Origin: Salmonella bongori NCTC 12419
GTDB taxonomy: Bacteria > Pseudomonadota > Gammaproteobacteria > Enterobacterales > Enterobacteriaceae
Direction: 5' to 3'
Assembly: GCF_000252995.1 (NCBI RefSeq)
Contig: NC_015761.1
Coordinates: 558,001 to 622,000, forward strand
DNA: 64,000 nucleotides
The notes beneath the pieces were generated by a model. The model saw nothing but the letters and a program-made list of their open reading frames with translations, did not search any database and had not been told where the DNA came from. Positions 44,585 to 53,546 of this stretch are shown piece after piece. The stretch's first letter is position 1; every line of letters begins with the position of its first letter. A program made the translations under genes and the position numbers.

Positions 44585-46246
44585 ATGCCAGAACAGAAAA
44601 ATAGAAAGCTGTTTCCTTTTTTTCGGCAACTCGCGTTTCCGTTGCGTATTTTTCTGCTCATTCTGGTGGTTTCTGTTTTCATTGTGGCGGCGTTAGCCCA
44701 ATATTTTTCTGCCAGTTTTGAAGATTATCTGGCATCCCATGTTCGTGACATGGCGATGAATCAGGCAAAAATTATTGCCTCTAACGACAGCATTATTACC
44801 GCCGTAAAAAACCGGGACTACAAGCGTCTGGCGACAATCGCGAATAAGCTACAGCGCGGGACGGATTTCGACTATGTCGTGATAGGCGATCGCCATTCGA
44901 TCCGGCTTTACCACCCAAATCCGGAAAAAATCGGCTATCCCATGCAGTTTACAAAGCCCGGCGCGCTGGAAAGGGGAGAAAGTTATTTCATTACCGGCAA
45001 AGGCTCGATAGGCATGGCGATGCGCGCTAAAACACCCATCTTTGATAACGAAGGTAAGGTGATTGGCGTTGTTTCAATAGGATATCTGGTCAGTAAAATT
45101 GACTCCTGGCGGCTGGACTTTTTACTGCCGATGGTGGGCGTTTTCGTGCTGCTGCTGGTGGTATTAATGTTGCTTTCCTGGTTTTTCGCTGCGCATATCC
45201 GCCGGCAAATGCTGGGCATGGAGCCGAAACAGATTGCACGCGTGGTACGTCAGCAAGAGGCGCTGTTTAGTTCGGTCTATGAAGGATTAATCGCCGTTGA
45301 TCCGGAAGGACATATCACAGCGATCAACCGTAATGCGAGAAAAATGCTGGGGCTACCGTCTCCAGGGCGACAATGGTTAGGTCAGCCAATAGCGGAAGTC
45401 GTCAATCCCGCGGATTTTTTTACCTGTCAGATCGCAGAAAAACGCCAGGATGTGATGGCTAATTTCAATGGATTGAGCGTAATTGCCAATCGTGAAGCTA
45501 TTCGTTCCGGCGAGGAGTTGCTGGGGGCGATTATCAGTTTTCGCAGCAAGGATGAAATAGCGACGTTGAATGCGCAGCTAACCCAAATTAAACAGTATGT
45601 CGAGAGTCTGCGTACGCTACGCCATGAGCATCTGAACTGGATGTCTACCCTGAACGGTCTGTTGCAAATGAAAGAATACGAGCGGGTCAGAGAGATGGTA
45701 CAGGGTGAATCGCAGGCGCAACAGCAGCTTATTGATAGTTTACGTGATGCTTTCGCCGATCGTCAGGTCGCAGGCTTACTGTTTGGCAAAGTTCAGCGTG
45801 CACGCGAACTGGGACTCAAAATGGTCATCGTTCCCGGTAGTCAGTTACATCAATTGCCGGAAGGGCTGGATAGCACAGAGTTCGCCGCCATCGTCGGAAA
45901 TCTGTTAGATAATGCCTTTGAAGCGAGTTTACGCACGCAGGAAGGCGACAATACCATCGAACTTTTTCTGTGCGATGAAGGCGACGACGTGGTGATAGAG
46001 GTCGCCGATCAGGGCTGCGGGATCCCTGAGGCGCTGCGGGAAAAAATTTTTGAACAGGGCGTCAGTACCAGAACCGATGAACCCGGTGAGCATGGTATCG
46101 GGTTATATCTTATTGCAAGTTATGTGGGGCGCTGTGGTGGGGTCATTATGCAGGAAGATAATGATCCTTGTGGCACCTTATTTTCTATATTTCTTCCGAA
46201 AGTGAAAAAAAACGATGACAGAACCATTAACCCTATTGATCGTTGA
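44585..46246 (+). CDS. citA: Citrate-sensing histidine kinase CitA (DpiB)
   Basis: Membrane sensor kinase of the CitA/DcuS family, 553 residues from the ATG at 44585 (AAGGA at 44574). A first membrane helix (about 18-38) is followed by a periplasmic PAS domain with citrate-contact-type residues (VVIGDRHSIRLYHPNP, ITGKGSIGMAMRAKTP). A second helix, a cytoplasmic PAS, the phosphorylated-His region (LRTLRHEHLNWMST) and an ATPase domain (NLLDNAFEAS, ADQGCGIPE, EHGIGLYL) follow. The longer upstream frame has no conserved sequence. Confidence 0.95.
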   Translation: MPEQKNRKLFPFFRQLAFPLRIFLLILVVSVFIVAALAQYFSASFEDYLASHVRDMAMNQAKIIASNDSIITAVKNRDYKRLATIANKLQRGTDFDYVVIGDRHSIRLYHPNPEKIGYPMQFTKPGALERGESYFITGKGSIGMAMRAKTPIFDNEGKVIGVVSIGYLVSKIDSWRLDFLLPMVGVFVLLLVVLMLLSWFFAAHIRRQMLGMEPKQIARVVRQQEALFSSVYEGLIAVDPEGHITAINRNARKMLGLPSPGRQWLGQPIAEVVNPADFFTCQIAEKRQDVMANFNGLSVIANREAIRSGEELLGAIISFRSKDEIATLNAQLTQIKQYVESLRTLRHEHLNWMSTLNGLLQMKEYERVREMVQGESQAQQQLIDSLRDAFADRQVAGLLFGKVQRARELGLKMVIVPGSQLHQLPEGLDSTEFAAIVGNLLDNAFEASLRTQEGDNTIELFLCDEGDDVVIEVADQGCGIPEALREKIFEQGVSTRTDEPGEHGIGLYLIASYVGRCGGVIMQEDNDPCGTLFSIFLPKVKKNDDRTINPIDR

Positions 46247-46895
46247 GGATGAAACGCTGTTGGCAGAGATGCACGCGGAGTATATCCGTCATATTCCTGG
46301 TTTTAACCGGATATGGCTTGCGGGCAATCTGGCGCAGGCAAGAATGATGATTGACCGATTCAAGCCTGGATTAATTCTGTTGGATAATTATTTGCCTGAT
46401 GGGAAGGGAATTACTCTGCTGCATGAGTTAATGCAAACGCGTTATCCAGGCGGCGTGGTGTTTACTACCGCAGCCAGCGACATGGAAACGGTAGCGGAAG
46501 CGGTACGTAGCGGCGCGTTTGATTATCTGGTTAAACCCATCGCTTATGAACGTCTGGGGCAGACGTTGATGCGCTATCAGCAGCGCAGACGTATGTTGGC
46601 GAGCGTGGATAGCGCAAGCCAGAAGCAGATAGATGAAATGTTTAACGCGTACGCGCGCGGCGAACCGAAAGGCGATTTGCCGACAGGTATTGATGCTTTA
46701 ACCCTGAATGCGGTCATGAAGCTGTTTGCCGACCCGACAGTACGCCATACGGCTGAAACGGTAGCGCAGGCCTTAACGATAAGTCGTACCACTTCCCGAC
46801 GCTATCTGGAATATTGCGCGAGTCGACACCTGATTATTGCTGAAATCATTCATGGCAAAGTAGGAAGGCCGCAGCGAATTTACCACGGCGGCTAA
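46215..46895 (+). CDS. citB: Response regulator CitB (DpiA)
   Basis: A 226-residue response regulator that activates the citrate fermentation genes. The receiver domain has the acidic pocket LIVEDE, the phosphoacceptor Asp57 (LILLDNYLPDG), FTTAAS and the conserved Lys in YLVKPI. The C-terminal part has a helix-turn-helix (AETVAQALTISRTTSRRYLEY). It overlaps citA by 32 nt, so the pair is translated together. Confidence 0.96.
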   Translation: MTEPLTLLIVEDETLLAEMHAEYIRHIPGFNRIWLAGNLAQARMMIDRFKPGLILLDNYLPDGKGITLLHELMQTRYPGGVVFTTAASDMETVAEAVRSGAFDYLVKPIAYERLGQTLMRYQQRRRMLASVDSASQKQIDEMFNAYARGEPKGDLPTGIDALTLNAVMKLFADPTVRHTAETVAQALTISRTTSRRYLEYCASRHLIIAEIIHGKVGRPQRIYHGG

Positions 46896-46902
46896 GCCAG
46901 AT

Positions 46903-46934
46903 GTAAGCTGCCGGAGACGAGCCCCGGCGCTTAC
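46903..46934. terminator. Hairpin between citB and dcuC
   Basis: GTAAGC..GCCGG pairs with CCGGC..GCTTAC across a short loop, between the convergent citB and dcuC stops. A clear U-tract is missing on both sides, so efficient termination is not assured. Confidence 0.45.
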
Positions 46935-46940
46935 CAGCGA

Positions 46941-48326
46941 TTAACCGTCAGCGATGGCGGAGGAGGCGCCTGGCACCATAATTTCTGTGGCGATAATCAC
47001 TACCAACAGACCGACTATGACCGGGACAGAGGTGCGTTTTACCACTTCAAACGGTGAAATTTTCGCCATTCCGGCGACGGCGACCACTACGCCGGAGACC
47101 GGCGAAATAGTGCGCCCCAGATTTGAGGCTTGTAGCATCGGAATTGATAAATAGGCTGGATTGATACCGGAGGAGTGCGCCAGTTTAGGGATCATCTCAA
47201 CAAAGGCGTAGAACGGCGCATTACCTGAACCGGTGGTCATTGCGGCCAGCATAGTTAAAATAACTAATACCAGCATCAAAATAATACTGGCGGAGCCAAA
47301 AGAGGTGGCGATAGAGATCAGGCTTTGAATAAAGCCAATCGTGCTTAGTCCCTGAGCAAAAACACCAGCAGCGACTAACAGCATCACGACACTGGCAAAT
47401 GCATCCGCCATGCCGCGCCAGGCCACTTCCAGACCGGAAAATACATTTTGAGTATTGAAGCCGCGCACAAATTCCAGCACGGCGGCAAGCACTATACAGA
47501 TCACCAGAATCGTGATGATGTGCAGTTGCGGTCCCCATTTACCGTCAAAAATCAACACGCCGATAATGGGCGTGAATGGCAAAAGAGCATAAAACGCAGG
47601 GGCCGTCGTGGTGATCTCTGTGACATCCAGCATCTCATGCGAAATGTTCTCTTTTTTATCCAGGTAGCTTTGCCAGAAAAAATGCGCAATCGCCATGGCG
47701 ATAATCGCAACGATAGAAATCGGCAAAGTGGTTTTAAACGCAAAATCGATTAACGGCATCTCCGCCGCTTTTGCGGCCAAAACCACATCGCCAGAGGTTG
47801 GCGAGAGGATGATGGCAGCCGGAGAAGCGCAAATAGCCGCCGCCGCGCCGCGGCTAATGCCGACGTTGACCATCACCGGGAAGAGCGTGGCCATGAGCAG
47901 TACGCCAAGCCCCGTAGCGGAAGAGACGGCCAACGACATCAGGCAAGCGACAAAATAGGCGGCGATCATCAATAAATAGGGCGAATTAATGTACTGTAAA
48001 GGCTTCGACGCCAGTTTAACGACCATATCATTCGCGCCGATATGAGTCATATAGGCAGCAAAACCGCACAGCATCATGATCATCATACCTAGATCGCCGC
48101 CGCGGCTCATGAGCAAAATCTTGATGTATTCCACAATATCTGTTGCGGTATAGCCCGTACTGGTTTCGCTGGCGGGTAACACGTTATGCCCCATCAGCGC
48201 GCTGATAATGAGCAGAGCCAGACCGCCGACAAATAAAACGCCAGTGGCGGAATATCCCTTGATGATGTAGCGTGCTACACCCACAATAACCACGACCCCG
48301 ATGAGGAGCTCTATAACTGTTAGCAT
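46941..48326 (-). CDS. dcuC: Anaerobic C4-dicarboxylate transporter DcuC
   Basis: A 461-residue inner-membrane carrier with about twelve hydrophobic segments that exports succinate or exchanges fumarate for succinate during anaerobic growth. The start MLTVIELLIGVVVIVG (48326) matches the family. The longer in-frame extension upstream is non-conserved. Motifs are SSATGLGVLLMATLFPVM, ASPAAIILSPTSGDVV and TGSGNAPFYAFVEM. An FNR-like site lies 90 bp upstream. Confidence 0.96.
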   Translation of the reverse strand: MLTVIELLIGVVVIVGVARYIIKGYSATGVLFVGGLALLIISALMGHNVLPASETSTGYTATDIVEYIKILLMSRGGDLGMMIMMLCGFAAYMTHIGANDMVVKLASKPLQYINSPYLLMIAAYFVACLMSLAVSSATGLGVLLMATLFPVMVNVGISRGAAAAICASPAAIILSPTSGDVVLAAKAAEMPLIDFAFKTTLPISIVAIIAMAIAHFFWQSYLDKKENISHEMLDVTEITTTAPAFYALLPFTPIIGVLIFDGKWGPQLHIITILVICIVLAAVLEFVRGFNTQNVFSGLEVAWRGMADAFASVVMLLVAAGVFAQGLSTIGFIQSLISIATSFGSASIILMLVLVILTMLAAMTTGSGNAPFYAFVEMIPKLAHSSGINPAYLSIPMLQASNLGRTISPVSGVVVAVAGMAKISPFEVVKRTSVPVIVGLLVVIIATEIMVPGASSAIADG

Positions 48327-48414
48327 TGTTTCCCCTGTCTTATAGACACCCAGAATAAAAAATAAGCACTGCCAAAGTGGTATAAAAATATACCGAATAA
48401 AAGTTGACGCCTTA

Positions 48415-48428
48415 CTGATTAAAATCAC
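48415..48428 (-). promoter_or_regulatory. FNR-like site of the dcuC promoter
   Basis: CTGATTAAAATCAC fits the FNR pattern TTGAT-N4-ATCAA in its TGAT-N4-ATCA core. With activation centred at -41.5 the start of transcription would fall near 48380. A TATATT lies at the expected -10 (about 48387-48392, minus strand), a coherent class II FNR promoter. Confidence 0.6.
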
Positions 48429-48649
48429 GGCAATGTTATTTTCCTGTGCAACGAATAAAGATGAGATAGGTCTGTAAGCCATTTTGCTGTGTCTTAAGTA
48501 TTAATTTATTGTTATTTCATTGTGTTAAATGTTGTTTTTTTTGGTTGTTTTATTATTTTGTATTATAGCTAAAGGCGCAGTGAAATAGAGCAGAATTAGG
48601 TTGAGTGTCGAATTACGTACGGTTAACCAGACAATCTCTCAGGTTATTT

Positions 48650-48666
48650 TGTTTATACCTTGTTAA
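48650..48666 (+). promoter_or_regulatory. PhoP-box-like direct repeat upstream of pagP
   Basis: TGTTTA-TACCT-TGTTAA is two GTTTA-type hexamers on an 11-nt period, the pattern of PhoP boxes. It lies about 80 bp upstream of the chosen pagP start, with a TAAAAT (about 48681) as possible -10. Confidence 0.55.
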
Positions 48667-48730
48667 GATTTTATTCAGGTTAAAATTGTTATTATCATGC
48701 TCGAATTTTTTAAATGGTATGTATGTTGTG

Positions 48731-49291
48731 ATGATCACCAGAAAGCATTTTTCTATTATTGCAGTTCTTATTATGCAATGGCTGGCTATTCCTGTGGTAT
48801 TCGCTGCGGATAAAGGGTGGTTTGACACCTTTACAGATAACGTCTCTGAAACATGGCGACAGCCTGAGCATTATGATTTATATGTTCCGACCATTACGTG
48901 GCATGCGCGTTTTGCCTACGATAAAGAGAAAACGGATCGCTATAACGAGCAGCCATGGGGTGTTGGTTTTGGTCAGTCACGCTGGGATGACAAAGGCAAC
49001 TGGCATGGTCTTTATATGATGGCCTTTAAGGATTCGTTTAATAAATGGGAGCCCATCGGCGGTTATGGCTGGGAGAAGACATGGCGACCACTGGAGGACG
49101 ATAATTTTCGCCTGGGCCTGGGCTTTACCGCGGGCGTTACGGCGCGTGACAACTGGCACTATATTCCTGTTCCGGTATTGCTACCGTTAGCGTCGATAGG
49201 GTATGGTCCCGCCACCTTTCAGATGACCTACATTCCGGGTACGTATAACAATGGAAATGTCTATTTTGCCTGGTTGCGTTTCCAGTTTTGA
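48731..49291 (+). CDS. pagP: Lipid A palmitoyltransferase PagP
   Basis: Outer-membrane beta-barrel enzyme that adds palmitate to lipid A, typically PhoPQ-induced, giving resistance to cationic peptides. The start MITRKHFSIIAVLIMQW gives a 186-residue precursor with signal cleavage near VVFAADKG. Catalytic positions are in ITWHARF (His) and FKDSFNKW (Asp-Ser), and the protein ends with the barrel strand YFAWLRFQF. An alternative start is at 48719. The mature protein differs at many positions from the Typhimurium sequence that I remember. Confidence 0.94.
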   Translation: MITRKHFSIIAVLIMQWLAIPVVFAADKGWFDTFTDNVSETWRQPEHYDLYVPTITWHARFAYDKEKTDRYNEQPWGVGFGQSRWDDKGNWHGLYMMAFKDSFNKWEPIGGYGWEKTWRPLEDDNFRLGLGFTAGVTARDNWHYIPVPVLLPLASIGYGPATFQMTYIPGTYNNGNVYFAWLRFQF

Positions 49292-49478
49292 CAGAGAATG
49301 GCACTCTTCATTCGTGAATTAAAAATCCTTACAAAACAATAAGTAGACAGGAAAGTCTAAAAATTAACGCGATATTTATCACTTTTTAGCAAAGTTCGAC
49401 TGGACAAAATGCATCACAATTGTTGTACTGGTATCCGACACAGCATTTGTGTCTATTTTTCATGTAAAGGTAATTTTG

Positions 49479-49688
49479 ATGTCTAAGATTAAAGGTAACG
49501 TTAAGTGGTTTAATGAATCCAAAGGATTCGGTTTCATTACTCCGGAAGATGGCAGCAAAGACGTGTTCGTACACTTCTCTGCAATCCAGACCAATGGTTT
49601 TAAAACTCTGGCTGAAGGTCAGCGCGTAGAGTTCGAAATCACTAACGGTGCCAAAGGCCCTTCCGCTGCAAACGTAATCGCTCTGTAA
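49479..49688 (+). CDS. cspE: Cold-shock family RNA chaperone CspE
   Basis: A 69-residue OB-fold nucleic-acid-binding protein that melts RNA and acts as a transcription antiterminator. It has both RNA-binding motifs, KGFGFITP and VFVHFS. The ATG at 49479 follows AAAGG at 49466. It is preceded by a long untranslated leader (from about 49300) and followed by a strong terminator. Confidence 0.97.
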
Positions 49689-49710
49689 GCGTACGACAGC
49701 AAGATTTCAA

Positions 49711-49736
49711 AACCCGCCTTTCTGGCGGGTTTTTTT
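49711..49736 (+). terminator. Terminator after cspE
   Basis: AACCCGCC / GGCGGGTT with a 5-nt loop and a seven-T run, directly before the convergent crcB stop. Confidence 0.9.
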
Positions 49737-49740
49737 ATGC

Positions 49741-50124
49741 TTAACGCGCCGTTGCTACGGAAAATAGCCAGAATGCCAGCGCCGTCATGGCAAACGAGCC
49801 CAGCAGATTAATCAGCACATTCAGCAAAGCCCAGCCAAAGCGGCCTTCCTGTAGTAAAAACACCACCTCGGCAGAGAACGTAGAAAACGTCGTCAGGCCG
49901 CCGCAAAAACCGGTAGTAATTAGTACTTTCCACATTGGATCGATATGCGTCATGCGGTTAAACCATGCGAACCCCATACCGATAATAAACGCACCGAGTA
50001 AATTTGCCGTTAGCGTACCGATGGGAATCGCCTGATGGAGAGGATTAAAACGCATACTTAACATCCACCGGGCCACACTCCCGGTTCCACCGCCGATAAA
50101 AACGGCTAAAAGAAGCTGTAACAC
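49741..50124 (-). CDS. crcB: Fluoride ion channel CrcB (Fluc)
   Basis: A 127-residue small membrane protein with four hydrophobic segments. It forms a dual-topology dimer that exports fluoride. Signature parts are GGGTGSVARWMLS, NLLGAFIIGMGFAWF, the Na+-site GFCGGLTTFSTFS, and a phenylalanine-rich pore. I see no fluoride riboswitch upstream. Confidence 0.96.
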   Translation of the reverse strand: MLQLLLAVFIGGGTGSVARWMLSMRFNPLHQAIPIGTLTANLLGAFIIGMGFAWFNRMTHIDPMWKVLITTGFCGGLTTFSTFSAEVVFLLQEGRFGWALLNVLINLLGSFAMTALAFWLFSVATAR

Positions 50125-50214
50125 TGCCGAATCCTGTAGTTAATTGCTATATAGAGAGAGTGTAACGCCGAACAAGCATAATTGGCGAGTCCAGGTAAAT
50201 GAGCGGGAGGGGGG

Positions 50215-51003
50215 ATGTTAGTTGCAGCTGCACAGTTTGTCGTAAGTCCCGTATGGGAAAATAATGCGGAAACCTGCGTGTTGTTAATGTCCCAGGCGGC
50301 AGGCCGCGGTGTTTCACTTCTGGTACTGCCTGAGGGGGTGTTAGCCCGAGACGATATCGACCCTGACCTGTCGGTACGCGTCGCGCAGCCGTTGGAAGGC
50401 GCGTTTATGACGCGGCTTCTTGCCGAGAGCCGCCATAATGGTATGACGACGATCTTGACTCTCCTTATTCCGTCAACGCCCGGACGTGCGGTTAATCTGC
50501 TGGTGGCGTTACGGGCAGGTAATATTGTCGCACATTACGCGAAGCTGCATCTCTATAATGCGTTTTCGATGGAGGAGTCTAAAAATATTGATGCGGGGAA
50601 TGCTATCGCGCCGATACTGGACGTCGGGGGATTAAAAGTTGGGCTGATGACCTGCTATGATCTGCGCTTTCCTGACATGTCGATGGCGTTGGCTTTACAG
50701 GGCGCCGAAGCGTTGGTGTTGCCCGCGGGATGGGTGCGCGGCCCGTTAAAAGAGTCGCAATGGTCGACGTTACTGGCGGCGAGAGCACTGGATACCACTT
50801 GCTATATAATTGCCGCCGGAGAGTGCGGTAACCGGAATATTGGCCAAAGCCGTATTATCGATCCTCTGGGCGTCACGATAGCGGCAGCCGCCGATCGCCC
50901 GGCGCTGATTGTTGCAGAAATATTCAGGGAGCGAATACAGCATGTGCGGGCCCAGCTCCCGCTTTTACAGCAGCGACGATTTGCGCCACCGCAATTATTA
51001 TGA
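50215..51003 (+). CDS. ybeM: Nitrilase-superfamily amidohydrolase YbeM
   Basis: A 262-residue carbon-nitrogen hydrolase. The Glu-Lys-Cys triad is visible: LVLPEGVLARDD, HYAKLHLYN and LMTCYDLRFPD. The E. coli relative has been linked to hydrolysis of deaminated glutathione, a metabolite-repair reaction. The gene is full-length here. Start at 50215 after GGAGGGGG. Confidence 0.9.
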   Translation: MLVAAAQFVVSPVWENNAETCVLLMSQAAGRGVSLLVLPEGVLARDDIDPDLSVRVAQPLEGAFMTRLLAESRHNGMTTILTLLIPSTPGRAVNLLVALRAGNIVAHYAKLHLYNAFSMEESKNIDAGNAIAPILDVGGLKVGLMTCYDLRFPDMSMALALQGAEALVLPAGWVRGPLKESQWSTLLAARALDTTCYIIAAGECGNRNIGQSRIIDPLGVTIAAAADRPALIVAEIFRERIQHVRAQLPLLQQRRFAPPQLL

Positions 51004-51131
51004 CGTTTTTTTACGCAAAGCTTGATTCACCTTGTTACAGATTGCTATTGTGTGCCCGCGTCAAAAGACCGTTAATATTCTCAGGTTAATCCGGCGCGTT
51101 ATGCAGCCTGTTTTTAGTGAAGAAGGTATCT

Positions 51132-51335
51132 ATGGGTGAGATTAGTATTACCAAACTGCTGGTGGTTGCCGCACTGGTCGTTCTGCTGTTTGGTACCAAG
51201 AAGTTACGTACGCTGGGTGGAGACCTGGGCACGGCGATTAAAGGATTCAAGAAAGCAATGAACGATGAAGACGCGGGCGTTAAGAAAGACGTCGACGGTG
51301 GTGTTCAGGCTGAAAAACTCTCTCATAAAGAGTAA
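51132..51335 (+). CDS. tatE: Twin-arginine translocase auxiliary subunit TatE
   Basis: A 67-residue TatA paralogue with one N-terminal membrane helix (ITKLLVVAALVVLLFGTKKL), the FGTKKLRTLGGDLG hinge and an amphipathic helix (AIKGFKKAMND). It can replace TatA in the Tat pathway, which serves the Tat-dependent molybdoenzyme at 30257. The ATG at 51132 has GAAGG upstream. Confidence 0.96.
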   Translation: MGEISITKLLVVAALVVLLFGTKKLRTLGGDLGTAIKGFKKAMNDEDAGVKKDVDGGVQAEKLSHKE

Positions 51336-51362
51336 TGGCGCGATGCGTTTGCTCTGCAGAGT

Positions 51363-51390
51363 AAAAAAACCGGCGATGTGCCGGTTTTTT
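51363..51390. terminator. Bidirectional terminator between tatE and lipA
   Basis: AAAAAACCGGC / GCCGGTTTTTT with a GATGT loop: U-tracts on both strands, between the two convergent genes. Confidence 0.9.
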
Positions 51391-51421
51391 TCTGTCTAAA
51401 ATGTAAGCGTGTATTACACGA

Positions 51422-52387
51422 TCATTTCACTTCCATGCCTTTGGCCTGTAGATCGGCATGATAAGAAGAACGGACAAAGGGCCCACAGGCGGCATGAGTA
51501 AAGCCCATCGCCAGGGCTTCCGCTTTCATTTCGTCAAACTCTTCCGGACTGACATAGCGCTGCACCGGCAGGTGATGGCGGCTTGGCTGTAGATACTGGC
51601 CAAGCGTCAGCATGGTAACACCATGACGGCGTAAATCGCGCATAACCTCAATGATTTCCGCGTTAGTTTCACCCAAGCCAACCATCAGACCCGATTTAGT
51701 CGGGATTTCCGGATGTGCTTCTTTGAAGCGTTCCAGTAATTTTAGCGACCAGTTGTAATCCGCGCCCGGGCGTACCTGGCGATAAATGCGCGGTACGTTT
51801 TCAAGGTTATGGTTAAACACGTCTGGCGGCGTTGCGTTGAGAATATCCAGCGCGCGATCCATACGTCCACGGAAGTCCGGCACCAGTGTTTCTATTTTTA
51901 TCTCCGGGCTTTTGGCTCGAATGGCGGTGATGCAGTCAGCGAAATGCCGGGCACCGCCGTCACGTAGATCGTCACGGTCGACAGAAGTGATCACTACATA
52001 GCGGAGCGCCATATCAGCGATAGTTTGCGCCAGTTTTTGCGGCTCTTCCGCATCCGGCGCAACGGGGCGACCATGGGCGACATCGCAGAAGGGACAGCGG
52101 CGGGTACAAATTGCGCCGAGGATCATAAACGTGGCCGTACCGTGGTTGAAACATTCAGCCAGGTTTGGGCAAGACGCTTCCTCGCAGACAGAATGCAGGC
52201 CATTTTTGCGCATTGCGGCTTTGATGCCCTGGATACGGGTAGAATCCGCCGGAAGTTTTATTTTCATCCATTCCGGTTTGCGTAGCAGAGCGTCGCGCTC
52301 TGTGACCACATTTTTGACCGGGATAAGAGCCATCTTATCGGCATCGCGGTATTTTACACCGCGTTCCATCACAATGGGTTTACTCAT
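51422..52387 (-). CDS. lipA: Lipoyl synthase LipA
   Basis: Radical SAM enzyme that inserts two sulfurs into octanoyl groups to make lipoate, 321 residues. The radical-SAM cluster is in CTRRCPFCD, and the auxiliary cluster in CEEASCPNLAEC. The C-terminal serine that ligates the auxiliary cluster is in RSSYHAD. It works after LipB, which lies one gene upstream, with ybeF between them. Confidence 0.98.
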   Translation of the reverse strand: MSKPIVMERGVKYRDADKMALIPVKNVVTERDALLRKPEWMKIKLPADSTRIQGIKAAMRKNGLHSVCEEASCPNLAECFNHGTATFMILGAICTRRCPFCDVAHGRPVAPDAEEPQKLAQTIADMALRYVVITSVDRDDLRDGGARHFADCITAIRAKSPEIKIETLVPDFRGRMDRALDILNATPPDVFNHNLENVPRIYRQVRPGADYNWSLKLLERFKEAHPEIPTKSGLMVGLGETNAEIIEVMRDLRRHGVTMLTLGQYLQPSRHHLPVQRYVSPEEFDEMKAEALAMGFTHAACGPFVRSSYHADLQAKGMEVK

Positions 52388-52592
52388 AGCGTGCGTGTTC
52401 CAGTTGCGAATAACGAAGGAAAGCGTTTCAATTCAAGGGAAAGTTGTATTTATCAACTATTTTTGAATTTGTGACACGCAGTATATCATTGATAAGGACT
52501 ATAAAGCAGCCTGGCAGCCCGGCAAAATGTAAAATAGTTGTTGTTTTGTGCTGTTTGTCCACCTCTTCCGTGACCTGAATGCAACATTTTTG

Positions 52593-53546
52593 TCAGAAGG
52601 CCCCACGAATGATATCAATGACGTTCTCCAGCACCGGATCGCGCAGACTCAATTTATTGTAGTGCAGCGAGAAGTCGACCTGTTCATTATTCACCGGCGC
52701 GTAGGGGATGCGTTCGAGCGGCCAGCAGCGACTAAATAAAGCGTAGAAGCGGGTGGGCATCAGTCCCAGCAGATCGCTACTGGCGATCAGAGCTGCGATG
52801 GTAAAAATATTGTAACTGCTAAAGCTGATTTGCTGGTCAGGAAAAGTCTCCTGTAGCCTCTGGCGCAGCAGGGAGAGATTTTGTCCCTCAAGCATCAGAA
52901 AGGTATGATCCGCATTATTCAGTTTTTGTTCAGTGATAGTGGACGCCAGACAAGGATGCTGCTGTCGACAGACAATCTCAAGCGTATCGCTAAACAGGAC
53001 ATGATGCTGAATACTTCGGTTATTATAACTGTGAGTATTGATAATCAGATCAGTCTGAAACTGGCTCAACTGGCTCTCGGCATCGTCTACCGGAATATTG
53101 CGCAATAAAAGCTGAGGATAACGCGATCTGATTGCCTGATAGATGACGGGCATCACCAACGCGCCGACTGAAGGCGTAGTGCCAATCGTAATGGTGCGTT
53201 GTTTATCATAACTGCCCGTGAGGTCAAGGGCACCGAGGATGGACTCCAGCCCCTGGCTGATGTATTCGTGCAGATGTGAAGCATACGTTGTGGGGGTTAC
53301 GCCCTGACCTTTTCGAATAAAAAGCGGATCGGGAAATATGGTCCGTAATTTTTGAATTGACTGGCTGATAGCTGACGGCGTCAAATTAAGTATTTTTGCC
53401 GCATTAACGATCCCTTTATGGACATACACCGCTTCAAAAATCGTCAACAGATTGAGGTCGATATTTCTTAGCGTTCTGAAAATTTGCGGTTTGTCCTGGG
53501 GATGTTGATCGGCAGATTGTCTTTCTGTCTGGTTATTATCACTCAC
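52593..53546 (-). CDS. ybeF: LysR-family regulator YbeF
   Basis: A 317-residue LysR-type transcriptional regulator of the LeuO-like branch. The N-terminal winged helix-turn-helix is around residues 25-85 (LNLLTIFEAVYVHKG, LTPSAISQSIQKLR, PLFIRKGQGVTPT) and an effector-binding domain follows. Its target is unknown. It is a relative of YbdO, the broken regulator at 24743-25647; unlike that gene it is intact. Confidence 0.92.
   Translation of the reverse strand: MSDNNQTERQSADQHPQDKPQIFRTLRNIDLNLLTIFEAVYVHKGIVNAAKILNLTPSAISQSIQKLRTIFPDPLFIRKGQGVTPTTYASHLHEYISQGLESILGALDLTGSYDKQRTITIGTTPSVGALVMPVIYQAIRSRYPQLLLRNIPVDDAESQLSQFQTDLIINTHSYNNRSIQHHVLFSDTLEIVCRQQHPCLASTITEQKLNNADHTFLMLEGQNLSLLRQRLQETFPDQQISFSSYNIFTIAALIASSDLLGLMPTRFYALFSRCWPLERIPYAPVNNEQVDFSLHYNKLSLRDPVLENVIDIIRGAF

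Noticed and set aside
48327..48482. Longer N-terminus for DcuC
   Set aside because: The extension would cover the FNR-like promoter, and the family start MLT(V/F)IELLIG is at 48326.
50125..50214. Fluoride riboswitch upstream of crcB
   Set aside because: The 90-bp gap shows no recognisable crcB-motif core or pseudoknot.
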